Below the pieces are notes generated by a model. That model searched no databases and was not told where the DNA came from. It saw only the letters and a program-made list of their open reading frames with translations. A program made the position numbers and the translations under genes. From Symbiodinium natans (Eukaryota; Sar; Dinophyceae; Suessiales; Symbiodiniaceae), in assembly GCA_905221605.1 (NCBI GenBank), contig CAJNDS010002146.1, positions 833,406 through 897,405 of the forward strand: a DNA stretch of 64,000 nucleotides, given 5' to 3'. This document shows, piece after piece, positions 41,201 to 49,036 of the stretch (position 1 is the stretch's first letter; the number at the start of each line of letters is the position of its first letter).

Positions 41201-43851
41201 ATGATCTGTCGTCCCTTCAGAACCTTGTACTCGTTCCCGCGAATGTACGCGTTTGATTTGAGGTTCACTTCCAAGAACAGATCGGCTGCTTGATCTCCAG
41301 CATTCCGTAACATGAGAGTCATCGCACTTGCCAGCTTCACGTCGATGCTTCTGAACTTGACATGTCCCGAGTCATTGAGCCCTTCAACATCCGGCATCGG
41401 CTTGAAAGACTCTTGCAGCCATTTGATCCAGTCGCTTTGATTGGTATCCGCACACGCGGCCAGGACGTTTGTGGTGACTGCTGCCTGCCAAGCGTCCAAG
41501 TGAGTGACCTTGGGAAACGCAGGAATGTTGATCTTGTCGGCTTCTCTTCGGGATATCTTTGGCCCTTCGGTGTAATCAAGTCCATCTTCGGGTCCAGATC
41601 CACCGCCACCTCCTCCACCACCACCGTGGGGAGAAGAGTCTGGATTGCCACCACCATCACCTCCTCCACCTCCTTTCTTGATTGGCTTCCAGGATCCGGG
41701 GTCTGTTTTGTCTCCGTCCTCTTCTGGTTCGCCTTCCTCCTCGTTCTCTCCCTCTTCACCCTCATTCTCTTGCTCCTGTTCTTCAGCAATTGTACGCCAT
41801 TGATCTCGTTCACGACGAAGACGAGCTTCGGTGTCTCTCATTCTGCTCATTTCTTCCCGAAGATCATCCATTTGCCTTCGTAAAGCTTCTTGCTGAACAG
41901 TTGTCGAAGCGTTTGCGCGAGGATCTTGAGGATGATTGGGAGCATTCGGAGGAATTTCTGAAGCCATTCCAGGCGTGACTTCGCCCGTATGCCGCGAACG
42001 CGATGGTTGCCGCACACACTGGTAGGACGTGGACGCCGTAGGTGGATCAGCAAGTAACTGTGAGGTGTGTGGTCTGGTAGCCAAGCCAGGAGGCAAGTCC
42101 AGCAAACCTGTTGTGAACATCCTTCCCGGAACCAGGTTGGGAACTGATGGTACTTCTGGAACGAGAACGGGAGGTCCACCAAATAACGATGTCCTTGTAG
42201 AAGTCGGTCGGCTTTCTGCCACTGGAATAGGTGGTCCTCCGAACAACGATGGCCTCGTGGGAAGAGCCGGGGGACCCGAACCCTCCTTTGAGGCATCTCC
42301 ACCCTGGGAATGAGCCGGCGAAGCCGAACCCACCCCAGGAATGGTGTTCTGGACCCATGTCTTGAACCTCGATTCCGTCGTAGATGACATTGGCACATCA
42401 CGATCAACTTCTTCCGGACTGCTGTAAGCTTGGGTTATTCCTGAACGGGATTGAACGCTTTGTGGACGCGAATTATGCACACCTACCCTAGGCACTGAAG
42501 AAACATTATCCCACTCAGACGTTCCGGCTGACGTAGGTCGGTTGTACGTTTGAACCTGTCTCGCAGCATCCAATTCCGATGTCAGTCGTCGATTGACGTC
42601 CTCATGAGATTGGCATTCCGCTCGTACCCTTTGCAGCTCCTCATGGATGCTAGGCAACGAAGCATGTTGGCCTTCCAATCGCTGCTCCATTTCGTGCACA
42701 GCTTGTCTCAAAGCAGCTGCTCTTTCTTCTTCTTCGTGGTACTGAACGATGACGCCATGAATGTTCACGTTCAAGAGCCTGGTCTGATCGCGTTCATCCT
42801 GCAATGCCACGCTCTCATGATGAGCATATTCTCGCATCTCGCTCTTCTGCTTCTCGGATGCTTCACGTGCAAACTCGGAGGTTCGCAGCTGATCTTCCAT
42901 CTGGGCCACAATGATTTCGGCTTGTTGTAGATCGGCTCGCCTTCTCAGATTTTCATGTGCTCGAATGTTCAGCTCCTCTGTAAGTCGCTGATATTCTCGA
43001 GCTATCGTGTTTCCTTCACCATGGGCCGCTTCTTCCACGTTGACCATGTACTGCGCCATCTCGCGTTGCTGGTGCATCAACTGCTCCTGAGTCATCGTCG
43101 CTTGGTGATGATTGTCGGCAGCATGTTGCTCCAGCGTTGCGATCGTGGCACCAACGACTTGCTCACGTTCAGCGAGTGTAGCTTCGTGACGTTGATGGAT
43201 ATGAGCAGCCAGTTGCGCGTTCTGATCACGTTCGCGTTCTAGCTGCTCGATCCTGAGTGATGCCCCATAGTCTTCCTGTTGCATCTCCTCGATCTTCAGT
43301 CGCAACATGGCAATGACCTCTCCCATTTCCCGCCTTTCGCCTTCTTCCCGGATTCGTTCCGCTAGAGGGTTAGCAGACTCAACCGGGGGACCCGAATCAA
43401 GCCCGCTCCTACCGCCAGCCGGAGGTTCCGAACTGGGGAGGCCGGTACCCAAAAGAGGGCCACCGTACCCTCTTCGCGGTGACGTTTCCGGTCGTCCGGC
43501 GTCCGGCGAGGATCGTGGAGAGATTCGTGGAGAAGTGCCTCTTCTTCGTCGTGGAGTACTTGGAGTGTTGGATCTCTTTGATGTTCGTTCCGATGATTGT
43601 CTGGAAGTGGATCTGAGGCGTGAAACTTGACTCATCTTCGAGTTTCCATCTTCACGCAGTACGCTCAAACCACTTCTGGTTCGTGCGGGTGCCTTCGCAA
43701 CCGCGACCAGCTCAACGGCATCATCTGATGATGTAACCGCATCTGTGTCGGCGCAGCCTGTGCTTTCGCCCAATGCAGGTGCAGCAATAGCATCACCATC
43801 ACCGAAGGTCATGGTTGTGTCGGCACTCGACGACGAGGTTGGCAGTGCCAT
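35191..43851 (-). CDS. ORF1: Copia Gag-Pol polyprotein
   Basis: 2886 aa. The start is fixed by an in-frame TGA two codons upstream of ATG 43851. Order: disordered head; coiled coil about 165-430; second coil about 652-714; gag core about 765-995; two CCCH fingers (C1095-x7-C1103-x5-C1109-x3-H1113; C1143-x8-C1152-x4-C1157-x3-H1161) where a CCHC knuckle is usual; aspartic protease DTG at 1377-1379; integrase HHCC (H1604, H1608, C1615, C1618) and DDE triad D1647, D1711, E1742 with the GKFDPKGIPGIFAGY segment; reverse transcriptase with D2401 and YVDD 2491-2494; RNase H D2718, E2763, D2798 and MRHLERSHGI. The PR-INT-RT-RH order is diagnostic of Ty1/Copia. It packages, copies and integrates element RNA. 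All catalytic residues I checked are present, so it may be active. At 2886 aa it is about twice the usual Copia polyprotein. Confidence 0.95.
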   Translation of the reverse strand: MALPTSSSSADTTMTFGDGDAIAAPALGESTGCADTDAVTSSDDAVELVAVAKAPARTRSGLSVLREDGNSKMSQVSRLRSTSRQSSERTSKRSNTPSTPRRRRGTSPRISPRSSPDAGRPETSPRRGYGGPLLGTGLPSSEPPAGGRSGLDSGPPVESANPLAERIREEGERREMGEVIAMLRLKIEEMQQEDYGASLRIEQLERERDQNAQLAAHIHQRHEATLAEREQVVGATIATLEQHAADNHHQATMTQEQLMHQQREMAQYMVNVEEAAHGEGNTIAREYQRLTEELNIRAHENLRRRADLQQAEIIVAQMEDQLRTSEFAREASEKQKSEMREYAHHESVALQDERDQTRLLNVNIHGVIVQYHEEEERAAALRQAVHEMEQRLEGQHASLPSIHEELQRVRAECQSHEDVNRRLTSELDAARQVQTYNRPTSAGTSEWDNVSSVPRVGVHNSRPQSVQSRSGITQAYSSPEEVDRDVPMSSTTESRFKTWVQNTIPGVGSASPAHSQGGDASKEGSGPPALPTRPSLFGGPPIPVAESRPTSTRTSLFGGPPVLVPEVPSVPNLVPGRMFTTGLLDLPPGLATRPHTSQLLADPPTASTSYQCVRQPSRSRHTGEVTPGMASEIPPNAPNHPQDPRANASTTVQQEALRRQMDDLREEMSRMRDTEARLRRERDQWRTIAEEQEQENEGEEGENEEEGEPEEDGDKTDPGSWKPIKKGGGGGDGGGNPDSSPHGGGGGGGGGSGPEDGLDYTEGPKISRREADKINIPAFPKVTHLDAWQAAVTTNVLAACADTNQSDWIKWLQESFKPMPDVEGLNDSGHVKFRSIDVKLASAMTLMLRNAGDQAADLFLEVNLKSNAYIRGNEYKVLKGRQIIAMMMESFRTRDRLDMVYTIDYLTKLQYPGDNKIAAFKATWLEIISRIRPEDVPSTNALRDILYQKISGSSEMNMELKLYYDIKSYDDPERSHDMLLRIMDRAVQRRREKKNLNETQHGLNQMVAGKDLLAAPARPDPKGPPSSAPDKDKKKKTNERGKDKEAADAAPVLPKSKAKAHEKDKKKGKGKGKERSRSPSSSRSLTDKEKAKIRCKFHFGGGCNAGKNCKWSHKDTDRGRPSSRDDKNQRARSPSSKPSERPCFQWSKNGSCSRENCPFKHDPAKAAPATGETDANAKAKAKAKAKDKKKKPEPAAPAIAIRGLPAVPVLRSLGDGDGDSDDESIDGDAASDCSTDDEIGSYHRDVKDLKVSFERGTKFASSKPRRSHKDRGFAPRLFTEANLKHENHISEVEYEKHKARARARLMEDMCLGKDGGCIPVRIPGTEKVIMFKFDNKKGKFHERALSVDESRKELMKNPNMCMVQPEFIRRKLKFIMDTGCGHDLISLEKVAKHGIDTAMDCESTSFQTANGVTMTNQTAEFLTKSFKEPIKAHVLENTPSVLSVGKRCMLHGYSFVWPAGRPPFMVNDAGERIQFFVQGDIPYVRVGSKGAKAHEEPEAMEMFRLVQKYKDKVDDDTDDDSTYVAVPGLDDIGEEIPDVASEADEEEDGEVVEGDEAREDEPQAELPVEAEGDAQEIDVEGDESGPDRRAKVGTLKAEANTLAHLCTHRFRNPYCDACVRAKMKHFRTQKGAFKREVNEWGDLVTFDFVDMGKATDKGVGLDDELREILVFRDVATKVVAAYPTISREEGEVVRCMKRFMGKKKVRLAYSDCADEFIAAMNKLKIPLDHSLPGRPMNNSLAERTNQFVITATATSLLHAGLPANYWPYALNCVTHNLNAEDVDGESAWQRMSGKEFPGKLIPFGAKVFFKPTETREPTYGGKFDPKGIPGIFAGYVLNAGQTWSRKYRVWDMKEFANANFAHDAKVPRKLQIPYITERVIMPDEIAFPLKLEYERMNGTLEGLKEGKDLGGKEIKDKPPGEGDDDDDDDNGDDGGDLPDRQERVKAMEKEMLDYVMENDDIVPDLSEFPDDQPGEPRDGPALESEDAKALRLIGDSILDSAGSVPQSEGVPDVASDPPSSKRETKRGTPPKTVSEPPDGKGEPASSSRGPTGRSIPDIDETDPAFIIAKLKEAGLIGPEPEFWKFGTPGDGRVYINDDGEPCKIDKRGAPFKIGSDGRRLLPSTRPKGKFTPEEWRKLGSEGRKIELKKIKKVEEKEAKKARKKEAKEKKKGKEHKDALVASLEALLPKVVPAEKIDLDFRAGTTTGWTWCEEQVTQIATEMFLDDVLPALPSELAEFGLRAPRMPCVSSTKEKHREKLACAAPCFNAMVTRPVNRKEMYENPKAMEAFMKEWKGLWDQEVFDFSQVREYDDVVREAKKSNAKVHMARVHGLIYEKNYQLKEGDPARKFKGRGVLLGDQVKDQNMEAALFQDLGNSPATFDASRWADFYGCLPGNDVQMADAIQAYIQAKLTGTPCWVELPDEAWHPSVNRRKFRRPVCRLVKALYGHPDAGTMWEQHCHTAVQKMGFAPVGEEWPSLYFHAGMKLLLVIYVDDLKLAGPAENLPKGWNMLRKELRLEEETPLGLYLGCRISKGEAKLHDNTMVRTVTYDMETYLEMTVQKYCETTGFPVDKFKKVPSPSPVEETKNHPARAPCHPGAANHRCQWCGHTMPVDKGGRLLPPPPIPKGPQETELDEADRGTLAPHAASILMKLLYAARICRFDLLRSINNLARRITKWSKKEDAALHHLMCYVHQSKGHKMIGWVGDSMDATSIGLYADADYAGCGESLRSTSGAHMHIQGPHTRFPLAGVSKRQGCASHSTPEAEIVAADYAMSRIGIPAITLWRLIGGKDPTFVFYDDNQTMIGVVRTGKNPTMRHLERSHGICVAWMHEVFQEGYVSLAYEVTAKMAADIHTKAFKDHVSWAHACQLIITSCLPRCFRALRSWT

Positions 43852-43888
43852 AACTCAGCCCGTACAGTAGTCGCAAGTCGCAACCGCT

Positions 43889-43903
43889 ATACGGCTGATA
43901 ACC
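43889..43903 (-). promoter_or_regulatory. Candidate primer-binding site
   Basis: Directly after the 5' LTR the sense strand reads GGTTATCAGCCGTAT. Many Copia elements use TGGTATCAGAGC, complementary to initiator-Met tRNA. The shared TATCAG is suggestive, but the match is imperfect. The leader to the ORF1 ATG is only 52 nt. Confidence 0.35.
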
Positions 43904-44193
43904 TGCGTGAGGTCGGGTAGTTGCTTGCACTACGCTTTGGCTCCTCACCAGCCAAATGGTCTCGCACTTGTTTTCTGCACTGATGTTCGCCTTCAGTCTC
44001 CGTCTCGTGCACCCGGGCGGTTTCCAGTTACGCTATTGCGCTTACTTCCAACCTATGGGTGACCTTCACTCTAGGGATTACTTGAGCCAACATGGTGAAC
44101 AGGCCACGGCGTTCTAAGGTGGTTTCCCCGATGTGCGGCGGAGCCGACACAAAGGGGTTCCCAAAATGTGCTGTGGTTCGGGGATCATTCACA
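43904..44193 (-). repeat. 5' LTR of the 20-kb element
   Basis: 290 bp identical by eye to 24180-24469. It contains the spliced-leader relic at 44081-44095 and a mini-hairpin at 44136-44146. Fourteen C residues follow it. Confidence 0.95.
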
Positions 44194-44397
44194 CCCCCCC
44201 CCCCCCCAAACCCAACAAACCCCTAGAGTCTCCGCAGCTTCAAAAAGAAGCAACCCCAAACCCCAACGAAGAAAGCAAGCCCTATAAACCTAAAAAAACC
44301 ATAACCACCAGAAGCCTGTGAGCCCTAGATCGTCTAAAGGTTGGGGTTTAGGGTTTAGGGTGCCCTGAACCCTATGAACCCTCAAGCAAACTATAGG

Positions 44398-44490
44398 GGC
44401 CTGAGTTTTTGGAATATGGTTTTGGGGGTTACTATAGTATAATTATACAGGGGCCTCAAGGGAATACCATTAGTAATCATTCCGACCCCT
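44398..44490. repeat. Dispersed repeat family G copy
   Basis: The core AAGGGAATACCATTAGTAAT and CATTCCGACCCCTAAA resembles 51183-51260 and, inverted, 56934-57005. Ends are not clearly inverted repeats, so the type is unresolved. Confidence 0.45.
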
Positions 44491-44682
44491 AAACTCTAAA
44501 CCCTAAACCCTAAACACTAAATCCTAAACCCTAAACCCTAAACCCCGAACCCCTATATTCTGAACCAATTCTCTGGGGAGACGGCGTCAGGCCGGGCGAG
44601 TCTTCGAAGCTGAGCAGGTCGGGTGGCTCCTGTCAAGCAGCGTGCGCGCCTTCCCCCTGGATGCTTCTAAGACTGTTAGGGC

Positions 44683-44786
44683 TAGGGTTTAGGGTTTAGG
44701 GTTTAGGGTTTGGGGTTTAGGGTTTGGGGTTTGGGGTTTAGGGTTTAGGGTTTAGGGTTTAGGGTTTGCGGTTTAGGGTTTAGGGA
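44683..44786 (+). repeat. TTTAGGG/TTTGGGG telomere-like array
   Basis: About 14 units with TTTGGGG variants in the middle. The preceding 44600-44673 is open on the minus strand (ASRGKARTLLDRSHPTCSAS), a weak exon candidate. Confidence 0.85.
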
Positions 44787-44949
44787 TATTGCAACCCTGC
44801 TTTCTAAGGGACTCTAATGAGTAGCTGGCAACTACAATCATGTTTTACAAAGGGGGGGAGAAGGGGGGCTTCCTTGGTATCACAACTGGGGGGGGTCGCA
44901 GGCTGCCGGAGAGATCAAGGATCCCCTTCAACTCAAGATGGGGCCCCTC

Positions 44950-45030
44950 GGGTTTAGGGTTTAGGGTTTAGGGTTTAGGGTTTAGGGTTTAGGGTTTAGG
45001 GTTTAGGGTTTAGGGTTTAGGGTTTAGGGT
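44950..45030 (+). repeat. TTTAGGG telomere-like array
   Basis: About 11 perfect units ending just before the candidate exon at 45054. Confidence 0.9.
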
Positions 45031-45053
45031 AGGTGAGAGCCCCAACTTTGACC

Positions 45054-45139
45054 ATGAAGCACTACCCACCTCAACTCACTGGCAAAGCACCAGGAAGCGA
45101 GAAAGCCGTCTCGTTCAAACTAGCCGTGGCCGAAGAGCT
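45054..45139 (+). CDS. Candidate first exon with a consensus donor
   Basis: ATG at 45054 starts 28 codons (MKHYPPQLTGKAPGSEKAVS then FKLAVAEEL). The exon would end at 45139, directly before GTAAGT (45140-45145), a consensus 5' splice site. It is one of the few plus-strand coding islands. No family recognised, and the next exon was not identified. Confidence 0.35.
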
Positions 45140-45640
45140 GTAAGTCTCTTCGACTCTACGCGGGCACGGCGGCAAAGTAAAATGGCGCGGCGTGGCCAAC
45201 CCAGGCATAGTAACCGTAAACCCTAAACCCTAAACCCTAGACCCTAGACCCTAAACCCTACAACCCTACAACCCTACAACCCTACAACCCTACAAACCCT
45301 AAACCCTGACCTCGGCGCCAAGTTCAGAAGCCAGGTGCTTCCGAGCCCCTGAACACCACAACCCTAATACTAATCAATCTCGGTGTTTAGGGCTTAGGCC
45401 CCCAGGACCGAATCTTGAGACCTTTCTTGGGGTAGTTACAAATTAACGGCCCATACATCAGAACCCGTTCAAGGAGGTTAGGGACGGTATTAAGGGCCCA
45501 TGAAGCTACCCTAGAGATCTAAAGACCTCAACCCTATAAGCCCTATAGACCCCCGGCCTGAACCCCCAAGCAAACCCCCCACCTATGACGCCAAAAACAG
45601 AACGCATAAGCCTCCAAAAGCCAAAAAGGGCCAAAAACCC

Positions 45641-45746
45641 TACTTGGAGGTTCACGGGTAGCTACAAGTAGGGGTAGAAGTATGGCAACTAAACTTGCAA
45701 CCCTATTTAGGGCACCTATAGCCCTACTTAAGACTATCCATGAGCC
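45641..45746. mobile_element. MITE family B copy
   Basis: Starts TACTTGGAGGTTCACGGGTA; the right arm ends CTATCCATGAGCC. The interior GGGGTAGAAGTATGGCAACT and GGGCACCTATAGCCCTACTT are shared with the other copies. Confidence 0.6.
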
Positions 45747-46218
45747 AGGAACCCTAAACCCTAAACCGTAAACCCTAAACCCTAAACCCTAAACCCTAAA
45801 CCCTAAACCCTAAGAGTAGAGCCCACCTCAACGACCGCAGGCGCTGGCGCCGATGCGGGTTCTGGCTCAGGCGCCTGCCCACAGGCCCTCAACCCCAAAC
45901 CCTAAACCCTAAACCCATAAACCCTAAGCCCTAAATCCTAAACCCTAACCCTAAACCCTAAACCCTAAACCCTAAGCTCTCAACCCCAAACCCTAAACCC
46001 TAAGCTACTGTTTGCTTGAGAACCACCCAACCATCCAAAAAATGAAAGCATTCCTCCTTGCAAGGGCCATTTAGGGGGGTCCTTCTTCTGTTTATTATTT
46101 TTTGGGGGGGGGTTAAGCAAACAGTAGTAAGCCCCAAAAGCCTCACCTCAACCCAAAATTTCTAAGCCCTGAGCACTAAAGTGCCAATACAGAGGCTGGT
46201 TCACGAACTGAATTGGAT

Positions 46219-46224
46219 AGTGCG

Positions 46225-46282
<58 letters not shown>

Positions 46283-46318
46283 GTGATGAGGTTCATGAAA
46301 CTTTCCAACGCAACGTCC
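46219..46318 (-). rRNA. 3'-terminal fragment of 18S rRNA (pseudogene)
   Basis: The minus strand carries the conserved SSU tail: ATCACTTAGAGGAAGGAGAA, GTCGTAACAAGGTTTCCGTA and GGTGAACCTGCGGAAGGATC, ending ATT at 46225, then a few bases (CGCAC) like the start of dinoflagellate ITS1. About 95 nt of 18S are present; nothing like 5.8S or upstream 18S is adjacent. This is a dispersed fragment, not a working rRNA gene. Confidence 0.85.
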
Positions 46319-46994
46319 AGAAGCTGAGCACGGGGGCTTTAGGGTCGGGGGCTCAAGGTTTTGGTGTGCTGGGCTCTTGGGGCTTTAGGGTGAGAAGACT
46401 GGGGATGAACGAGCCCCGGGCCCTAAACCCTAAACCCTACACCCGGGGTAACCCTAAACCCTAAACCCTAAACCCTAAACCCTGAACCCTGAACCCTGAA
46501 CCCTAAACCGAGACATCAAGCAGAGGTTGCGGCCAGACCCAGGGGGAGAGGTGTGAACTCTTGGGCCCAAAACACTTCACAACACCAATGAAGGTAACCA
46601 TTGAGTACAAACAACTGCCAGATTGGTTCCCAAAAACTCTAGACATCCTCTAAACCCCCAAACCCTGAACCCTAAAACCCCAAAGCAGCCAGCTACATCA
46701 TTGCCAACGCTCTCTCCCCACAAAACCAATATCACTCGTTTTTTAACAATCATAGCAACAATCATACAGCTCCGGACAACAGTAATGGCTACCCAAAATC
46801 TACGGCAAGCCTTGTTAAGTGCTCTGAAGTGTTGCCAATGGATGCAAATGACATGTTCTTAGCGCGTCACCCAAAATACCTGCTTTTAATGATCAAATAT
46901 CTTAAGAACTCCAAAATCGACTTTTGTTGTAGGTTCTGACTGTAAGGCCCCTTTTGTAGGACTCTTAGGTCACCTACAAATAAAAGTAGGTTTT

Positions 46995-47108
46995 CTTGGT
47001 ACTCTAGCAACCATATTCTAATATGGGTACCCTTTTTGGGGGGTTGGGTACTTTATCAGGGAACTTTGAACCAAAAAAAGGGGCAAAGCGTACCACTGGG
47101 CTACCAAG
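46995..47108. mobile_element. MITE family A copy
   Basis: 114 bp from CTTGGTACTCTAG to CTGGGCTACCAAG. The interior GGGTACCCTTTTTGGGG and TACTTTATCAGGGAAC fits the family. No target duplication visible. Confidence 0.65.
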
Positions 47109-47191
47109 AACCCCTAAACATCCCTAAACCCTACACAGCTCTGACGTCATATGAAACAGAGTTGAAATGGCCGCTATTGGCGAGTGTGTTT

Positions 47192-47287
47192 TTGGATGTT
47201 CCATTATACTTATGTCCTTGATAGGGATTACAATAGGAGGCACTATAATCTCCATGAAGGACTGTTGGTATACTTGTAAATACCCAA
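47192..47287. mobile_element. MITE family C copy
   Basis: Begins TTGGATGTTCCATTATACTT and ends TATACTTGTAAATACCCAA. The inner GATAGGGATTACAATAGGAG and CATGAAGGACTG match the family. Confidence 0.5.
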
Positions 47288-47327
47288 GGTTTTTGGGTTC
47301 TTCAGGTCGGCCCCTCGAAAAGAGGCC

Positions 47328-47411
47328 CCCCCCGCTTGCCTTGGCTGGAGCCTCTGGCTGCTCAGCTTCGAGGAAGTCGAAGCGCGGCGGGGGGAAGTCT
47401 GCAGAGCTCTT
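47328..47411 (-). CDS. Coding-like mini-exon, unknown
   Basis: 28 open minus-strand codons: KSSADFPPPRFDFLEAEQPE then APAKASGG. Proline/alanine-rich linker character. TTTAGGG units lie on its 5' side. Confidence 0.35.
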
Positions 47412-48342
47412 CGGGTTTAGGGCTTAGGGTTTAGGGTTTAGGTTGCGTGTCACTAGGGCTTCAGATTAAGGGACCATGCAACTACCCTCAGACGGGAGGG
47501 GGGGGGGGCGCGTCATTAGGGCTTAAGGTTTCGGCCGCCGGGCTGAGGGTCGAAGTCTTGAGGTTTCGGGCGAAACCCGAAACCCTAGAGCCCTAATCCC
47601 CAAAACGGCCCTAAACCAAAAACCCCAAACTTAAACGGCCCGAAGCCCTAAACGCAAAGGGCTTCGCAGGCTTGAGTGTGGAATTTCGGCGTATGGAAGA
47701 TGAAGCCACCATCTTTCTTTTCCCTGGTGGTGGCTCCAAGAATGTGGAGCCGCAAGCCCTGGATCCTACATGTGGGGTTTAGGGTTTGGGGGTTGGGGTT
47801 TAGGGTTTCCGATAATAGAGGTACCCTCCTTGGGGTCCGCTTAAGGGAGATTCTACTCTATTTTGGGGATACAAAGGGGGTACCCCTACTATAGGAAACC
47901 CCCCCTATGCATACAACCTATACAACCTAAACATACTTAAGCCCTTATGAAGCCCACCCTAAATCCTTCACAACCCTTGACATTGTTTAGGGTTTAGCGT
48001 TTAGGGTTTCGGGTTTAGGGAATTACCCACATGCAACCTAGTCGTGTCTAAGTGCCAGGGAAGCTAAGGAAACATCTCAGTGCTTCAGAGGAGGGGGGTG
48101 GGGTGGGGAAACCTTTGCAATTCAAGAGCGTTATCTGTTCTTAATGCTTCTGAATCGGGCATTCGGGAAGTAGGTACAGTACCTTATACCCGACAATCTT
48201 AACCCTTCAAGGACACCTGATTCACTTCATTACCCAATTAAGAATCACTAAAACGCAAACAAACCCTGGAATGCGGGAGAGCAGCTACTTTGTGGCCAGG
48301 AGCCACGTGCCCACTTGTTTCACGAGCATAAATCCCCTAGCC

Positions 48343-48448
48343 CTAAACCCTAAACCCTAAACCCTAAACCCTAAACCCTAAACCCCAAACCCTAAACCCT
48401 AACCCTTAACCCTAAACCCTAAACCCTAAACCCTAAACCCTAAACCCT
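48343..48448 (-). repeat. CCCTAAA telomere-like array
   Basis: About 15 units with one CCCCAAA and one CCCTTAA variant. Confidence 0.9.
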
Positions 48449-48851
48449 AAGCCTGCACCTCAAGATCCCTGGGTGGGGCCTACACAGTGGCACGCACCCC
48501 GCGCCTGCTGGCAACGGCTGGCAGATACCTAAGTGAAGCTCAAACCGCCTGTACTTCACTTGGGCCGCTTTTCTAATCCGTACAAAGCCTTAAACCCTAA
48601 ACCTTTCTTTGGGGCTGGCTTTTGAAAGAAAGCTTCAAGGCCCAGTATTTCAATTTGACTTAGAGTCTAACAGGGTTGCTACATCGTCCCGTAGTATGCG
48701 CTGCATGGCCTTCAGCTGCTGGCCGGTTCCGTACACTTAGGTCCAGAGTACCTCCACAGGAACCCAGTATGCGCCGTAGGGTTCTGATGAGCTCTTCTCG
48801 CTCCTGCTGAAGAAACCCTAAACCCTAAACCCTAAACCGTAAACCCTAAAC

Positions 48852-49036
48852 CCTCTGGCCAGCCTCTTCCAAGCGGTTATGGTCGCAGTCCACTTCGGTC
48901 GAACAGTCCCAAGAGGAAGCCGCAACGTCGGCGAACAGGGCCTTCTTCCCCTATAGTAGCCCCTTCCGTCAGCTGCAACACCCAGGGGTCGGTACTTCAG
49001 AGCCTTTTGCCGAAGGTAAGGGACGTATTCAGCCAC
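48852..49036 (-). CDS. Coding-like exon, unknown
   Basis: About 61 open minus-strand codons without ATG, including AEYVPYLRQKALKYRPLGVA, YYRGRRPCSPTLRLPLG and KWTATITAWKRLARG. The longest protein-like island in this flank. Two smaller same-strand islands follow downstream: 48782-48817 (FLQQEREELIRT) and about 48668-48731 (YGTGQQLKAMQRILRDD). Together they look like three exons of one minus-strand gene. No family recognised. Confidence 0.4.

Larger units (their letters stand above)
24412..44146. repeat. Family of 11-nt mini-hairpins across the 20-kb element
   Basis: Plus-strand form: 4-bp stem, 3-nt loop (mostly GGA), 4-bp stem. CGGA/TCCG stems: 25041-25051, 28332-28342, 28736-28746, 32867-32877, 37741-37751, 37798-37808, 43420-43430. 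CGGC/GCCG: 24412-24422, 32789-32799, 32828-32838, 42316-42326, 44136-44146. CGGG/CCCG: 42268-42278, 43384-43394. CCGA/TCGG: 31236-31246. CCGC/GCGG: 26260-26270, 31277-31287. Most are followed by AA or AG. Stem bases change together, which keeps pairing. Copies are in LTRs, ORF1, ORF3 and the 3' non-coding region. Confidence 0.7.
24180..44193 (-). mobile_element. Intact 20-kb Copia-type LTR retrotransposon with cargo ORF
   Basis: 20,014 bp on the minus strand. Two 290-bp LTRs (24180-24469 and 43904-44193) show no difference by eye, begin TG and end CA, and are flanked by CCCCC on each side within a C-run. The order in sense is 5' LTR, 52-bp leader, ORF1 (Gag-PR-INT-RT-RH, the Ty1/Copia order), ORF2, ORF3, about 590 bp non-coding, G6 tract, 3' LTR. 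All three ORFs are uninterrupted. Identical LTRs and intact ORFs indicate a very recent insertion. Copia elements are usually 5-9 kb, so some 10 kb of ORF2 and ORF3 is extra. Coding sequence is free of the telomere-like repeats that fill the surrounding DNA. Confidence 0.92.

Noticed and set aside
46213-46464. 83-codon plus-strand ORF over the rRNA fragment
   Set aside because: Its first 35 codons are antisense to the 18S rRNA tail and the rest runs into CCCTAAA repeats.
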